Shown: positions 1-12,572, numbered from the stretch's first letter. The stretch: DNA of 64,000 nt from Talinum fruticosum (GCA_021018815.1 JAITYX010000005.1:8527501-8591500); one strand, 5' to 3'. Numbers and translations: made by a program. The notes: a model not told the origin generated them from the sequence alone.

Positions 1-2089
1 GCGAATTATTATGTGTCTACTTAAATTTAATTAGTGAAATATATTAATTCTTTTCTATTAACATTCCACCCAAACCCAAATAAGTAAAAGACCAGGGGTA
101 AGTTATATTACTTATTTTAATTTAACCTAAAGTTATACCTAACTAAACACAAACAAAACAAAAGAAAAAGGGATAAATAGAAAAGGGGCAATTAGGTGTT
201 AGATAATGAGGTAAATTAGTGTAAAGATGGGGGCGGTTCATTCTGATAAAGCCACAAAGAGGGAGGGAGAGAGAGAGAGAGAGAGAGAGGAATTACAACG
301 AGACAGAGAAGAACTCGGAGAGTCAAGAAGAAGAAGATGAGACAGAGGCAAAGACGAGAGAAGGAAAGCGAGTAAAGGCCGAGAGATTAAGAGGAATAGG
401 AACAACGAAAAATAGAGAACAGGGAAAGAGCGAGATCGAGAGATAAAAGCAAAGGGGAAAGCCAGAACTAGGAGCAACAAAAGAGGGAGAGCGAGAACCA
501 GGAGCAAAGAGCGAGATAGACGAGAGGGCGAGCGGCTGAGAAGATGAAGAACGAGTAGCAATAACGGAGGAGGAAGAAGGGGAAAGCAAGAGTCCCAAAT
601 CAAAAGTTCAAACGTAGAATTCGAGGTGGATAATTCAAACTCTAGAACTAATGGAAATTTTAAACCCCAAATAAATCTATTGTTGAAGTATCCGATTTGG
701 TTTAATTCATGGAAATGAATCAAGATGTTTATCTTGTGAATAAATTAGGAAGGAACAAGTTAAATTTAAGAGCTTGTCAATTTGATTAATTATAGATTGG
801 TTGTTGCTTGACTACTGAAATTTAATGAATTATGTATTTGAGTTGGTATAAATTAAGTTGGAGTTATGAATTGCTATATACGGATTCTCTTTATTATGGT
901 AATAGACAAATTGGGATACAAAAAGGGTTGTTATAGCAATGAACAAATTGTAAAGGATCAAACTCTATTTTGAATATGAGTAGTAAATTGACTAGTTGGC
1001 GGATTTTGTTATGTTAATTTCCTTGATAATTGATTATCTATTGCTGTTGCTAGAAACCGAAAATAAAAAGAATCGAATCTAAATCCCTAAACCGCACCTA
1101 AATATAACTCGAATTGAAGGAGATTGAGTTTTAGAATGAAATTGGGAATTGTATGGTTGAATGCATTTTTGGGAGTTGGATATTGAGATGGGAGTTAATG
1201 AATATTTGCGAATTGAAGGGATGAACTGAAATAGGTTCGGGAGATAAGAAACGAATTGAACCTAAATATGAAACTAAACCCGAAACGAGATGAACCCGAA
1301 ATGAATAGAACCTAAATTGTGCTGAATTGAATATGCAAGCTTTTACCTTGAATATACGAGTTTGGTGGAATTGAGAAGTGTATATTGGTTTGAGTTACGC
1401 AAGTTCCGTTTACACTGTTTATATAAACATTTGTTTTACGTTTTTTTTATGTTGTTTCGTTTACACAAAATCTACTTTGAGTACATTTGGATAATTTTAA
1501 AAAGGATTGAGAATTGAATTCAAGTTGCGAGTTTACAGGATAGTTGGTTTGATCTATAATAACATGATTTAGTGATTTATTTGATTTAATGGTTAGCTAA
1601 ATGCTTTTCAAATACGAGTTTGTTGTAGTTTTAAATTTCTAAATGCTATGTTTAAATACGAAGTTGCATTGAGCTATTTCTTACGAAATATGACTTTAAA
1701 TAGGAATTTGGAAATGCGAGTCTTCAAGATTTTCTTGAAATATAAGAAAAGTGAATGATTTTAAAAGTTCATGTAGCTTATGTAAGTTGAGTAGTAGGTT
1801 AAATAGACTATATTAAAATTTACATGCATATGGTTAGGCTCCAATGTGCGACCGTTGAGTTGGATATTGTATACTCCGAGCATGTGGCTCATTGAGTTTT
1901 ATTGTGATTTTGTCCAGGCTTAAGGCTTTAAACCTAGGGGAAAGGTTATCTTATAAATAGAACTCGCCGAAATTTTCGAAAAATTTTCAATTGCTTTAAG
2001 TGGAAGATACCAAGCAAACCTAGCCTTAAGGGTTCCTTTCAAAGAATCCTAGCAATGTAATACTTCACTAGTGAGAGCGCAGTGTTACA
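1..2089 (+). mobile_element. 3' part of a Ty3/gypsy-type LTR, cut by window start
   Basis: The right edge ends in GTGTTACA. The last 250 bases match, with substitutions, the end of the large LTR at 39244-42433 and 44517-47696 read on its own strand. Shared blocks include the 'tatactccgagc-tgtggctc' motif near 1873, a 'gaactc-gccgaaa' block near 1960, and 'tgtaatact' shortly before the terminal GTGTTACA. A GA-rich stretch at 260-560 corresponds to the TC-rich stretch of the large LTR. No primer-binding site follows position 2089, so this is a solo LTR or a 3' LTR. Its start lies outside the window. Confidence 0.6.
267..289. repeat. (GA)n microsatellite
   Basis: An uninterrupted GA dinucleotide run sits within a wider purine-rich tract (about 260-560) inside the LTR. 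Confidence 0.9.
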
Positions 2090-2282
2090 CTCGCTCCTTA
2101 GCTTTTTGACCAGTCAGCAGCTTCTAAGAGTCATAATGATAAGTTGATCCGGGTAATTTGTTGTTTCCTAAACTCTTCACACAAGTCATCCATGGAGGAG
2201 GAGCAACTAGCAATGGTAGAAAGGCATTGCTATTTCTTATGACTCGACCACCCTACACTACAAATAGAGGAGGTCCAAATTT

Positions 2283-2988
2283 TCATAGGCAACAGCTTTT
2301 CCATTCGTTTTCAATCCATATTTTGGAAACCAAGTGGCTTATAGAGCGATATTTCCACCCAAATACAAGCATATCGCCCCTTTCTACCATCCTCGTAGCA
2401 TAATCAACTTTGATAGATTTGCCAACGATTTTGGCAATATCATACAAAGCCACTTTGTTGAAGTACTCCACCGGTAATTCAAGAAAGCGAACCCAAACCA
2501 CCATTGTCGTAAGAAGATTAATAGAATGTGTGAAGTTAGGTTGCCATCTAGCTAGTATCAAGTAGTGGCCAAACAAAAATCGAGGTCCCTCCATAAGAAA
2601 ATTCTCAAAGTCGAATTATTATCAAAATGAACGAGATAGGTATCCTTACCTAAATCAATAATATCGAGAGAACCAATGATCTTCCATAAGCGCCTAATTT
2701 CAGAATTCATTATATCATACTTGATATTTGTTCCAAGAACCTTAACCATGAGCGTCTTAGCCCATGGAGCTTGGAGCAGCTTTCATTTGGTTTGTAGAAA
2801 ACTTGATTTAAAAGGTGTAGTTGGGGCAATACTCTCTTCATCCTCTTCAACTTCAAAATGAACTTCTGCAGTAATGTTCCGAGCATCGGACACCCAACAT
2901 GTTTCTCGTTACAAAACATCTTTGAAGGATAATTTTTCAATAACTTATAATTGAGGATTACCCTCAACATTAAACTTAGAGAGAGCAC
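2283..2988 (-). pseudogene. LINE ORF1 fragment, DUF4283-like nucleic-acid-binding region
   Basis: Three overlapping minus-strand frames together read like the DUF4283 region of plant L1-type LINE ORF1 proteins. The stretch just after 2749 has 'IIDLGKDTYLVHF'. After a frameshift near 2580 it continues with GP-F-FGHYLIL-RW-P-F, then VVWVRFLELPVEYFNK, then a GKSIKVD-AT block, which is the usual domain order. The protein breaks off before a zinc knuckle can be recognised. The fragment is on the same strand as the LINE ORF2 at 8568-31386 but lies on its 3' side, so it comes from a separate insertion or a rearrangement. Family recognition is from motif order only. Confidence 0.7.
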
Positions 2989-3000
2989 TCCTACCTACAA

Positions 3001-3784
3001 CCCCATTGTTTACCTAGAGATGAGGAGACGGTGGGGAATCATCAAGATTGACCTCACATTGCGTATTCCAAAGAATATATTATCTTCTTTTTATCCACAA
3101 AATCTACTCTTCTTATTCTCGTGACAGGGTGAATTTTGTAACAACTAACATTTTGTCCAATTTGTTTACGTGTGGGCTTAAAGTTCCAGAAATTTAATTT
3201 TGTTGTGTCAAAGTCTTTGACTATTTACGTTGTGTTTTGAACTCTCTTTCAAAACCTGAGGCAATGATTAGTAAATTTCTATTATCACCCTCTAGAATAA
3301 TGTCTTACTTTTGCACCAAAAAAGAAAGAATTGTCCATGCCCCACACAATTTAAGTGCTAAATCCGCAGGGATTATAAGTATTATAACTGTTCTCTTCAA
3401 GCTATAGTGGTGTGCAAACCATAAACAATGTTAACTAAAATTTGAAAATGACAACAATCATATTCACATCGAATTAACATCAAATTATATTAATTCTGAC
3501 ATGCTTTGATTTAAAAATTGAATTTTCTTTTTCACGTTGGAATCAAATTATTTTTAAACTAGATTTTAAGTTGAACACATTTCTTCAGCTTTGAAATCAG
3601 ATTAAAAAATCTGGTCGAGTGCCTTCCCCGTAAGAGTCTCATCCTCCATATTTTGGGTCATATTTTGACACTTCCAAAAGAAATGTATACTGACTAGTGA
3701 TTATTACGTACAGTATCTAAACAGTCGGTGAGCTTAGCCTTTTGTGATTTATCCTTTTGTAATCCAAACAAACAAAACCTAATC
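3001..3784. other. Intergenic sequence upstream of the ABHD17-like gene
   Basis: AT-rich sequence with no coding signal or repeat that I recognise. It must contain the promoter of the downstream gene, but no convincing TATA box was identified. Confidence 0.4.
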
Positions 3785-3833
3785 ATTCTCTGTCTCTCTC
3801 CTCTCTTTCTCTCTCTCTCGCACTTTCTCTGTC
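3785..3833 (+). promoter_or_regulatory. Pyrimidine-rich (CT) tract upstream of the first upstream ORF
   Basis: Almost pure C/T sequence with TCTCTC runs lies about 200-250 bases before the main start codon. Such Y-patch or TC-rich tracts are common at plant core promoters and in 5' leaders. Whether it is promoter or transcribed leader decides whether the two upstream ORFs are in the mRNA. Confidence 0.45.
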
Positions 3834-3839
3834 ACGCTG

Positions 3840-3962
3840 ATGGAGGCACCTGAAAACAGGGGAAAAAGCAGCGGCCCACCACCCACACTCCCACTGTCCA
3901 ATACTCCCAGCTCACCATTCTCTCTCCAAAATCAAAAAGAGAAAGCACCCAAAATTGATTGA
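3840..3962 (+). CDS. Upstream ORF 1 (40 codons) in the putative 5' leader
   Basis: ATG at 3840 opens a 40-residue frame, rich in Pro and Ser, that ends at TGA 3960-3962. The protein is unlike anything I recognise. It lies between the CT tract and the main start of the ABHD17-like gene. If transcription starts at or before the CT tract, ribosomes would meet this ORF first. Presence in the mRNA is an inference. Confidence 0.35.
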   Translation: MEAPENRGKSSGPPPTLPLSNTPSSPFSLQNQKEKAPKID

Positions 3963-3966
3963 ATGA

Positions 3967-4173
3967 ATGTCTGCTAATCTAGCTGTATACCCTGCAAACC
4001 CAGTTCCGGAGGAGAGAGAAAACGCTGTCGAATGGGCGGTGTCACCTCGTCAATGGCGGCCAAGTTCGCCTTCTTTCCGCCGTCGCCGCCATCGTACAAG
4101 GTGGTCAAGGATGACCTCACTGGGCTTTTGCTACTCAGCCCATTTCCTCACCGCGAAAACGTCGAAATTTTGA
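3967..4173 (+). CDS. Upstream ORF 2 (68 codons) overlapping the main start out of frame
   Basis: ATG at 3967 begins a 68-codon frame that runs past the main ATG at 4032 in a different frame and stops at 4173. A third, five-codon ORF starts at 3963. An upstream ORF overlapping the main start normally lowers translation of the main ORF. The encoded peptide is Arg/Ser-rich and probably only a by-product of the overlapping coding sequence. Confidence 0.3.
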   Translation: MSANLAVYPANPVPEERENAVEWAVSPRQWRPSSPSFRRRRHRTRWSRMTSLGFCYSAHFLTAKTSKF

Positions 4174-7100
4174 AACTTCCGACGAAACGGGGCACGGAGA
4201 TTGTGGCGCTTTATGTGAGGTATCCCATGGCTACTTCTACTTTGCTTTATTCTCATGGAAACGCCGCTGACCTGGGTAATTTGTACGAGCTTTTTGTTCA
4301 ATTGAGCATCCATTTGCGGGTTAACCTCTTCGGGTAATGCTCGCTTCTTTCGTAGTTCCTCTGTTTTGCCCTGCTTTATTGAGCTACAAGATGAGATCAA
4401 GTTCTAATTGGCTGATTTAGATAAAGTAATTAAGATTCTTTACACCCCCCGGCAAAGAAAAAAAAATAAAAGAAGAAGCTGAAGTTATATGGAATCATGG
4501 ATCAGTTGATAGTTTTCCTAGTTTTCTCTGTTTTTGGAATGTGTACCCTGTCCAATCAAGATGAAGACGATGCTGTTGTTTTTGTGTTACTTATTTTCCT
4601 GGGCCTTGGTCTCATAGGGTCCAGGGCCTCCACGCCTAGGTTGGTTGGGTGGGAACTACCTCCATATTTTTGACAACGAGGTATTAGGTTATTAAAAATT
4701 GAGGCTTTTGGTGCATTATGTCTTTTTTTTTTTTGTGCTGTTGTATTTATATTGCTCTGTGTCGCTCATCTGAACCTCAGAAGGGGGCGGGCGAGGAAAT
4801 TATCTTATGTTAGGGAGCAAGTGTTTCACTCAAGGCTTGAACTTGAGACCCTTTAGTAAGAAGGTAACGTTGATGCCATCATTAGAGTGCTCTTCTGCTC
4901 AATTTTGCATATGAATAACTTTGTGATTGCAGAGTGAATTCTGGAAAGCTACATAGAAAGGGAAAAAGAATTTGAATATGGTTTGCATTAGTAGGTTTAT
5001 TGTGAATTTGTGGTGTAGGACTGAACATCAAGCTCTTCTGTGGACATTGATTAGAGATAAACATTCAACTACTACTAAGACAGCTGCTCAGCTGATTGGT
5101 TGAGGTCTCACTGTCGAGTTTGCTAGGGCCCCTCATTGCAGAAGCCATTGTGTCTGAAATATGCAAATGCCTATTCGATTCTCTGTACTTTTAGACCCAG
5201 TGGTAGATCCATGATAGAGAAGGGTTAATACTTAAACAAATAAGTAATTTATATTTATATTTGGACTATAGCTACCAAAAGAAATGATGTGCAACTAATT
5301 CTTTTAATGCAATTATTCTGGATAAGATTCTATGCCCTGAAAACGATAGGATACACATTACACGCTATCAAATTGTTTTGATTAGGACAATGCCATAACC
5401 TGTAGCACAAATGATTAGCCATGAAATTACCTCTAGATTAATGTAAAACCATCTTCGGGTAATATAATTTCAAGAAATCACCACCATTTATGAATACTTA
5501 CGAGTTAATTGGTCTCAAGAGTTAAACAATTGATTTAAGACTTCAGAGTGGGATTATGTTCTCTTTCCAGTCTACCTCTGCTTAAAGATGAGAGATGTTT
5601 GTGTCTCAGAGACCCCAGTCTTTGGCTGCTAGGAAAGATTGTGATCAGTAGTCTGATCGAGATGTTATTAGTGATGGTCAACTCCCCCCGGGATTTCTGT
5701 CTAACAATCAAATAGACTGCCACCAGATCAGTAGTTTTTTCTCTTATGTGCTCATAAACATTGTTAACATAATCTCTAGTTGAGTTCTGCTCATTATTGA
5801 ACTCAAATGATTATCATCGTGGATCCCCTCTCTCCCATATTGGCAAGTTGTCGGTTTAAAAGCGGGATCTGATTGTCATTTGTACGGACACTGTGGAGCA
5901 GATATGACTATTCTGGTTATGGGCAGTCCACTGGGAAGGTTGGTTGCTATGTTCATTCGAAGTTTCTAATTAGATATTGTCAAATGAAGTTATTTACATT
6001 GGCTGAGAAGGTATATTTTTATGTCAGCCATCTGAGCAGAACACTTATGCAGACATAGAAGCCGCATATAAGTGCCTGGAAGAGAGTTATGGTGTTAAAC
6101 AAGAAGATATCATTCTTTATGGTCAGTCTGTTGGAAGTGGTCCAACATTGGATCTTGCAGCTCGTCTCCCTCAACTTAAAGCTGTTGTTCTTCACAGTCC
6201 TATTCTTTCGGGTTTCAGAGTCATGTATCCGGTGAAGCGTACTTACTGGTTTGACATTTACAAGGTCAGTTCACTGTAACTGAACTTCCTGTACATCATG
6301 ATTCTTGAGAGTCCAGTTCATCATTATTCTTGAATTGGAAAGTTTTGCATTTCCCTGTCTGATTATTTTGTTTGTAATGATGTTTCCCAGAATATCGACA
6401 AAATGCCCCTAGTTAATTGCCCGGTACTCATAATACATGTAAGTATGCGTTTGAACATCTTCTCGCTAGGCTCCTCCTGTGCAATTTCCTCAAAACATTC
6501 TTGTATTTTGCAGCTATTGTTGGCTTATGGACCTAGTTAGTGATGCATTTACATGTTATTCTTCTTACTTTCTTCGTATTGTGTATCATTGTTGTGCTTT
6601 TTGGTGGAAATAAAGCTATGAAACACACATTACTCTGAATTATCATTATAGAGTTATTAATGGAAGGTGATTTTTTCTGGATGTTTTGAATTTCCATCTG
6701 AAAAGTAATGCCGCTGAAAAATCTAATTCTTCAACCGTGCATGAGTTTGAAGTTCAGAACATCTTTAGGAAATTTTATCAGTTTATGGGTTCAGGGAAGT
6801 TAGTATCTGTGCAGCACTGCAGCCTACCTCATGCTAGTGTAGAGGAGGGTTAGTGGTTTCCCAAAGAGATGCAAAGAAACCTTTTTGCATAGTATAGAGT
6901 TGTTTCCTGGTTATCCTTTTCCCCTAGTCATATGGAAGATGTAGATCTTTTGTTGAAAAGCAGCCAGCACTCAATGCCTTTCAAATCTGACAACCAACTG
7001 AGGAAGCCCGTCTACAATTGAATGTGTTGGAAGACCTGCCTAGGCCTGACTACCACCACAGACCTACCCCTTCCTGAGGCAAGATTCAAGGGTATTATTT

Positions 7101-7759
7101 TGGTTTAGTTTAAATACTTTGCAGGCAGAGCTGCCTCGGAAAATTTTGGTTTCCATATTTGTTTAAGCATTATGAACATTCAAATTTTTAATAGATCCTT
7201 AACAGGGCATCATTTTCAAGCTTAGGATTTTGCAAAACAATGGTTTTCAATTTCATGCTTCCCATAAATCTCAAGGTGATGTTAACTCTAATATGCTCTT
7301 CAGGGAACTTCGGATGAAGTGGTGGATTGGTCCCATGGCAAGCAACTCTATGAACTATGTAAAGAGAAGTATGAACCATTATGGCTTAGTGGAGGGAATC
7401 ACAACAACCTAGAACTTCATCCCGAGTACATCACGCATCTCAAGAAGTTCATTTTCACTGTAGATAGACTCCCTTCAGAAAGGAATAATTACAGGAAAAG
7501 CACAGATCAATCTAACCAGACACGGGCAAGCACTGGCAAGTTTGATCTCTTGAGGAAGAGCACAGACAGGAAGGAGAAGCCTAGGCCAAGTACAGAGAAG
7601 TCAGAGAAGCTGAAGAGCAAATTTGCCCGAAATTCTGAGAAGATCGAAAGGTGCAGAATGTCTTTTGGTCACTTGGAAAGGTTGAAAAAAGCAGTGGAGG
7701 GTGATGAGAAGCCTCGCAAAAGTGTAGAAAAAGCTCGAAAAAGTGTCGATGGCTTGTAA
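4032..7759 (+). CDS. ABHD17-like alpha/beta hydrolase (five exons, 359 aa)
   Basis: Exons 4032-4333, 5902-5938, 6028-6264, 6391-6438 and 7304-7759 all have GT-AG borders and join in frame. The start [12 protein letters not shown] is the usual one for plant members and fits an N-myristoylation consensus (Gly2, Ser6). HGNAADLGN (75-83) supplies the oxyanion loop. [13 protein letters not shown] (101-113) spans the exon 1/2/3 junctions. The nucleophile is Ser147 in GQSVG, with Asp212 in HGTSDEVVD and His241 in GGNHNN, so the triad is complete. Residues 265-359 form a basic Ser-rich tail with RKS repeated at 272, 292, 346 and 353. ABHD17 proteins in animals are protein depalmitoylases at membranes; the plant substrate is not known to me. 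Length fits the plant family (about 335-370). No N-terminal Cys cluster is present. The gene is intact and flanked by transposons. Confidence 0.95.
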
Positions 7760-8100
7760 TGAACATATGCTTTTTGGAACTATGGGCCTGTTGGATGAAA
7801 AACTAAAGATTATATAGCTATGTTTTTTAAATTTTTTTGACCCAGTTAAGTTTTACACTTGGTGAATATGAGCTTTGTACAAACAGTTACTTTGTAGGTA
7901 GACATAATGACACTATTACATTGCTTGGGATGAGAACGGGGGTTTCTTAATGTATGAACTCCATTTGTGACACAAGAGTGGTTATTATGGAGGTGTTCGG
8001 AATGTTTTAAGGATGGTTTTACTTTAGCCCTCCTTTTGATAACCGTTATCTGATGGTGCAAAAGCTTCTAGTGATCACCATTGTAAGCACTTGCATGAAA
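7760..8100 (+). other. Probable 3' UTR of the ABHD17-like gene
   Basis: AT-rich non-coding sequence after the TAA at 7757-7759. No strong AATAAA signal was found, so the end is approximate. Confidence 0.4.
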
Positions 8101-8567
8101 TTTTATAGGTAGGCCTTGAATAGTAGGCTCGGGACCATAATATAATTACTGAAAAATAGAGAACTTTATTATACGATAACATTTTGTTTCATATGAGACT
8201 CCAAATACTAGAGAATTGAAATTTTTTTATACATGTATAAATAAGGACCTTTTTATTATTTTTTTGGATGGTAAGTACAAAGAATATTAGGTAGCCCTTC
8301 TCTCAAGGATTTTTACCTATGTTATGATAAGTAAGTTTACACGAAAGCTCTTTCAAGGGAAATGATATAAAGGTAACTATAGACCTTATAACTCATTCTA
8401 ATTTAGCAATACAATCGGGTATTATATAACCCTCCCCGAGGACATGATTAATTGAATAATAAAAGAATAACGAAAGCATATTTCGTATATCATGAACCAA
8501 CAATCGTATCCTCCATGGGGTGTAAATGGTACCCTGAATTGCTCGAATAACTAATTCTTTGTCTATC
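8101..8567. other. Boundary between gene end and LINE 3' end
   Basis: No ORF. T-rich runs near 8222-8229 and 8250-8266 could be the poly(A) tail of the minus-strand LINE, but no target duplication was found. Confidence 0.3.
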
Positions 8568-11500
8568 TCAACTTATATGTGTGAAGCCTGCATCTAATAC
8601 TGCTTTAATACCATCTCGCATAGTCATAACTTCAAACACAAGTATAAATGTCTTGTACATGAATCTAGTGCCTGTTTGAATGAGACCTCCTTTCCAATCA
8701 CGTACATCATAACTTGCATGTTGCGCTTGCCAAAGAAAAGGTGTCGTCGAAAATGATTTTGATGAAGCCGCTCGGGGAGGAGACCACCTTATTAAATCGG
8801 TGGGCTTGGATATAATAATTGAGTGAAAAGGTGAGGATGGTGATATGTGGTGAGAAGAATAGGTACGTTGTTGCCACTCCGCCAAATTACGTTTAGTTTG
8901 GATCGGTGAAACTATGGGTTTGCGTACATCATTTTGGAAAACAATGCCATTACATGACTTCCGGATGCTCCACAATAGTACAACAATTCTAAAAATACCA
9001 GCCCCTCGACCAACCAAAGAGTTGTGTTATGAATATCTCTAAGCCAAATATAAAGGTTAGGGAATGGATGTTGACGAGTCCATCCATACTCGAATAGCCA
9101 AATCCCAAACTTGACCTACAAAAAGACAAGTGACAAAAATGTGTGTTATCTTAATTTGTGATCGATAAGCCTGACAAGAAGGGCCCATTTGTATGCCACG
9201 ATGCAATAAGTTACGTCTAGTCGGTAATGAATTATGACAGACTTTCTAAAAGAATATTTTAATCTTAGACATATCATTCAAATTCCAAATCCAATTATAC
9301 TTCCACACAAAACAGGTTTGAGATTATCTTCATGAACTTTCCAAGTGGCGGATTTAATGGAAAATTCACCATTCTCGAGTAAATCCGCAGTAAAACTTAT
9401 CCTCCATCTTTGCGGGGGATGGGAATAGTTAGAACATAAGTAATAAAAGTTTCGGTAAAAATTACAAAAGTTTAGTTTCATCCCAATTTATGTAAAAAGA
9501 AACAAATTCTCATGCCTTAATTTGAGGATTGGTTTGACTTGAAAGGTTTAAATGCAATAAATCAGCCAAATTATATTTATAAGACCAAGAATCGGTCAAA
9601 AAATTAATTTTTTCCCCATTCTCTAGCTTCCATCTCATGCCTTAACGAATAAATTTGTGGGTGCATAACATACACTTCAATATCGAAGAATTTGTCTAAT
9701 TTTGTTTATAAGTAAAAAACATATCTACAAAACTATACTCTGCTCTCATATGTTTAACACAAAAATTATTTGGGTTAGTGAGAAACTTTCAATAAAGTTT
9801 GGCCAAAAAGATTGTCTTGACAACAACTGTTTTTGCAGGCCCAAAACACCTTATATTTTTGGTTGGAAAATTATATCCCAAACTAGAAAAGAAAGTCCTT
9901 TCTCTGTATTGGATTATTTTTTCCGCAAAACTCTCGATTAATTCAATCTAAATTTTGAGAAATATAAGTTAGAATTTGAAAACATTGGATAGTATGGCTC
10001 AAGTAAAGATTCAAGATTGGATTGAATGAGAATAACTCTACTAGCTTTGGAAAGAGAGGTAGCCTTCCAATTAGCTAGCTTGGATTCTACTTTTCGGGTA
10101 GGTTTTGGAATCATTCAAGCGTTGGATAACCATGGAAGACTGAGCATCCCAAATATTTTCCTAAAGATGAGTTGTGGGAAATGTTAAAAATCCCTAAAAC
10201 GTGCTGTTTATCCAAATTGGGAGTATTTTTGAAAACACAATATTAGATTTATGAAAATTCACTAATTGGCTTGATTGTTGGCAGAAGGAATGATGGATTT
10301 TAGCTTGAAAACAGACTTGAGAGGTCATTTTGCAAAAAAAAAAGGTTATCGTTAACAAAAAGCAAACAAGGGATTGTCTCTGCTTTTGGAGCTATCTTAA
10401 TCATAATACCAAATTTAGGAACCGAAGAGGTCCGAAAAAGCTGTTGAGCCAAAAAAATCCATACAAAGAATAAATAGATACGGACACGAAGGTCGCCTTG
10501 TCTCAGTCCATGAGTAGGTTTGAAGAAACCAAATGGTTCATTATTAAGCAAAATAGAACACAAAACTGTTGATACACAATCTTTAATCGAATTAATCCAC
10601 ATGTATGGAATTCATGCTCTGCAGACAATGGAACAAAAACTCTCATTCAAGTCTATCATAAGCTTTTTCCATATCAAGTTTTAATGCAATGTAACCTTTT
10701 TGACTTTTAGTGAAATGGAACTTATTCATTATTTCATGTGCTAGAAGAATATTGTCATGAATTGCTCTATGAGGGACAAAAGCACTCGGGATGGTTGAAT
10801 GATGCGTTCTAACATTGGACGCATTCTATCAACTATAGCTAAAATTTTATAGAACGTATTACACAAACTAATCGAACAAAAATGGCTAGTTTTTTCTGGA
10901 TTATCTACTTTTGCGATCAATGCAATCAAAGAATGATTGAATTTATTGAACAATTTACCAGACGTGAAAAAATCTTGAATTGCAATACAAGGTTGGTCTT
11001 AAAGACTATGCCAATACTTCGGAAGAACGAAGCTCCAAAACCTTCCGGTCCCGGTGCTTTACAAGGATTCATTTGGAAAAGTGCAGTATGGATTTCATCT
11101 TTCATAATAGGCTTAATTAGATTCAAATTTTCATCTTGAGAAACTTTACTTAATGATGAAAACTGGTTCAAAGTATTTGAAGTACTGTGCTTAGATGTAA
11201 GTCTATGTGGAAAATCAAAAATGAACTTTTGTTTAATCCGCTCCGCCTCTTATAGCCAAACACCAGCATCATATTTGATTATGAAGATAGTGGAATCATG
11301 TTTTTGGTCATTTCTTTTTGATGAAAAAACTAAGAATTTTGATCCCCATCAACCAACCATTTTTTTGAGCAAAATTTCTCCAATAACATTAACTAAAAAG
11401 CATTAATTTTTCTCATTGTTTAATCAATCGAGTATGCCAATGATTCAAACGAAAATTATCGGGATCATCCAAAAGATTATCCTCCATATATTGTAATTTG

Positions 11501-11804
11501 GAGGTATTTTTCTCAATTTGCAACCGATAGTTAGCACACTTACTACATTTTCGTGATTTCAAATCATGTTTGATGACTTTTAGTTTTTGGGTCACACGGT
11601 ACACGAGTGAGCCTTTTACACGAGTATCCGATTTCTTTTTAATGATTGTGAGAACCGATTCATAATTAGCCCAATTTGGTTGGAATTGAAAAATAGATTT
11701 TTTCAAAGCATTTTATAATGGATGAGTTAAAAAAGTAAAAGTATGATCGGAACATGTGAAAGGGTCATAGGACACTATCGAATTAGGATACAAAGTTACC
11801 CAAT
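8568..11804 (-). pseudogene. LINE ORF2, reverse transcriptase to RNase H part
   Basis: Broken minus-strand frames follow the order of plant L1-type ORF2. The end of the endonuclease has an SDH motif at about 11735-11800. The linker has 'KGSLVYRVTQKLKVIK' (11413-11706). RT motifs include CKAPGPEGF (about 11040), 'LIALIAKVDNP-SISLCNTFYKI' (10741-10953) and 'THGLRQGDL' (10300-10602). The YADD-type active site reads FVND, so the catalytic core is damaged. A zf-RVT-like segment (9278-9481) has 'GEFSIKSATWKV', and an RNase H-like C-terminus (8568-9017) follows. Many stops and frameshifts make it inactive. The rest of the same ORF (endonuclease) lies at 30773-31386, beyond the CACTA-1 insertion. Confidence 0.88.
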
Positions 11805-12070
11805 TACTATTACAAGAACCACTTTTAATTACGGTTCGGAATGATCTTCAACTACGGTTATCGAGTGTCGTCTATGTTGCCATTGTTGTAGGTGGGTATC
11901 TTTAACTACGGTTCACAACCATAGTCAAAGAAGCCTATGATGACGATTCGAGATGAGGAACCATAGTCATAGGTCACTCTATGACGACGGTTCTTCATTT
12001 GAACCGTCATCATAGGCCTTCAACCGGACCTTTTATTACGGTTCTTCCTTAAGAACCATAGTAATAGGTT
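11805..12070. repeat. Left terminal and subterminal repeats of CACTA-1
   Basis: The TIR at 11805-11829 is followed by repeated ACGGTTC, GACGGTTCTT and inverted GAACCGTCATCATAGG-like units. Such arrays are the TNPA-binding type of subterminal region in CACTA elements. Confidence 0.85.
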
Positions 12071-12572
12071 TGATTTTTTTAATAACTTTTCTTGTGTTTG
12101 CTTGCCCTCTCGTATAGTACAAAATCATATACAACCTTACACATTCAAAATATACAAATCACAATCCAATATAGTCTTGACCAGAATATATACAAAATAG
12201 CATATTCATCACATTTGCATATGGTTCATATAAAAGACAAGTGTAAATGTAAATATATATACCTATGTACATATATACCTATAACCGTATGACTATTAAA
12301 ATCACAAACTTGGCAAATCAAATAATGAAGAATAAGTGTAAATATATACCTTTGTCTTTATACGGTTATATACAAACTCGCTTGACCTTGTTTTAACTTG
12401 TTAAGCACTTCATCTATATAGGGAGTGGGTGAGTTCTTTCCTGGAAAATATTGTAACCAATGTTGTAAAAGACATATTAATTAGGTCAAGTACAAGTGTT
12501 AGATCAAGATGAAAAAAACATTAAAATATTAGTTTTTTTCATAATCAATTACAAGTGCAAGTACAAGCATAC
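12071..12572. other. AT-rich 3' flank of the TNPA-Ulp1 gene in CACTA-1
   Basis: No coding signal. It lies between the subterminal repeats and the last Ulp1-like exon, so it probably holds the 3' UTR and terminator of that gene. Confidence 0.4.

Noticed and set aside
238..723. 161-codon minus-strand ORF
   Set aside because: Ser/Leu/Pro low complexity caused by a GA-rich LTR stretch; no motif and no start context.
5873..6058. 61-codon ORF over exon 2 of the ABHD17-like gene as a separate gene
   Set aside because: It reads through intron sequence; only 5902-5938 is exon, as shown by GT-AG borders and protein continuity.
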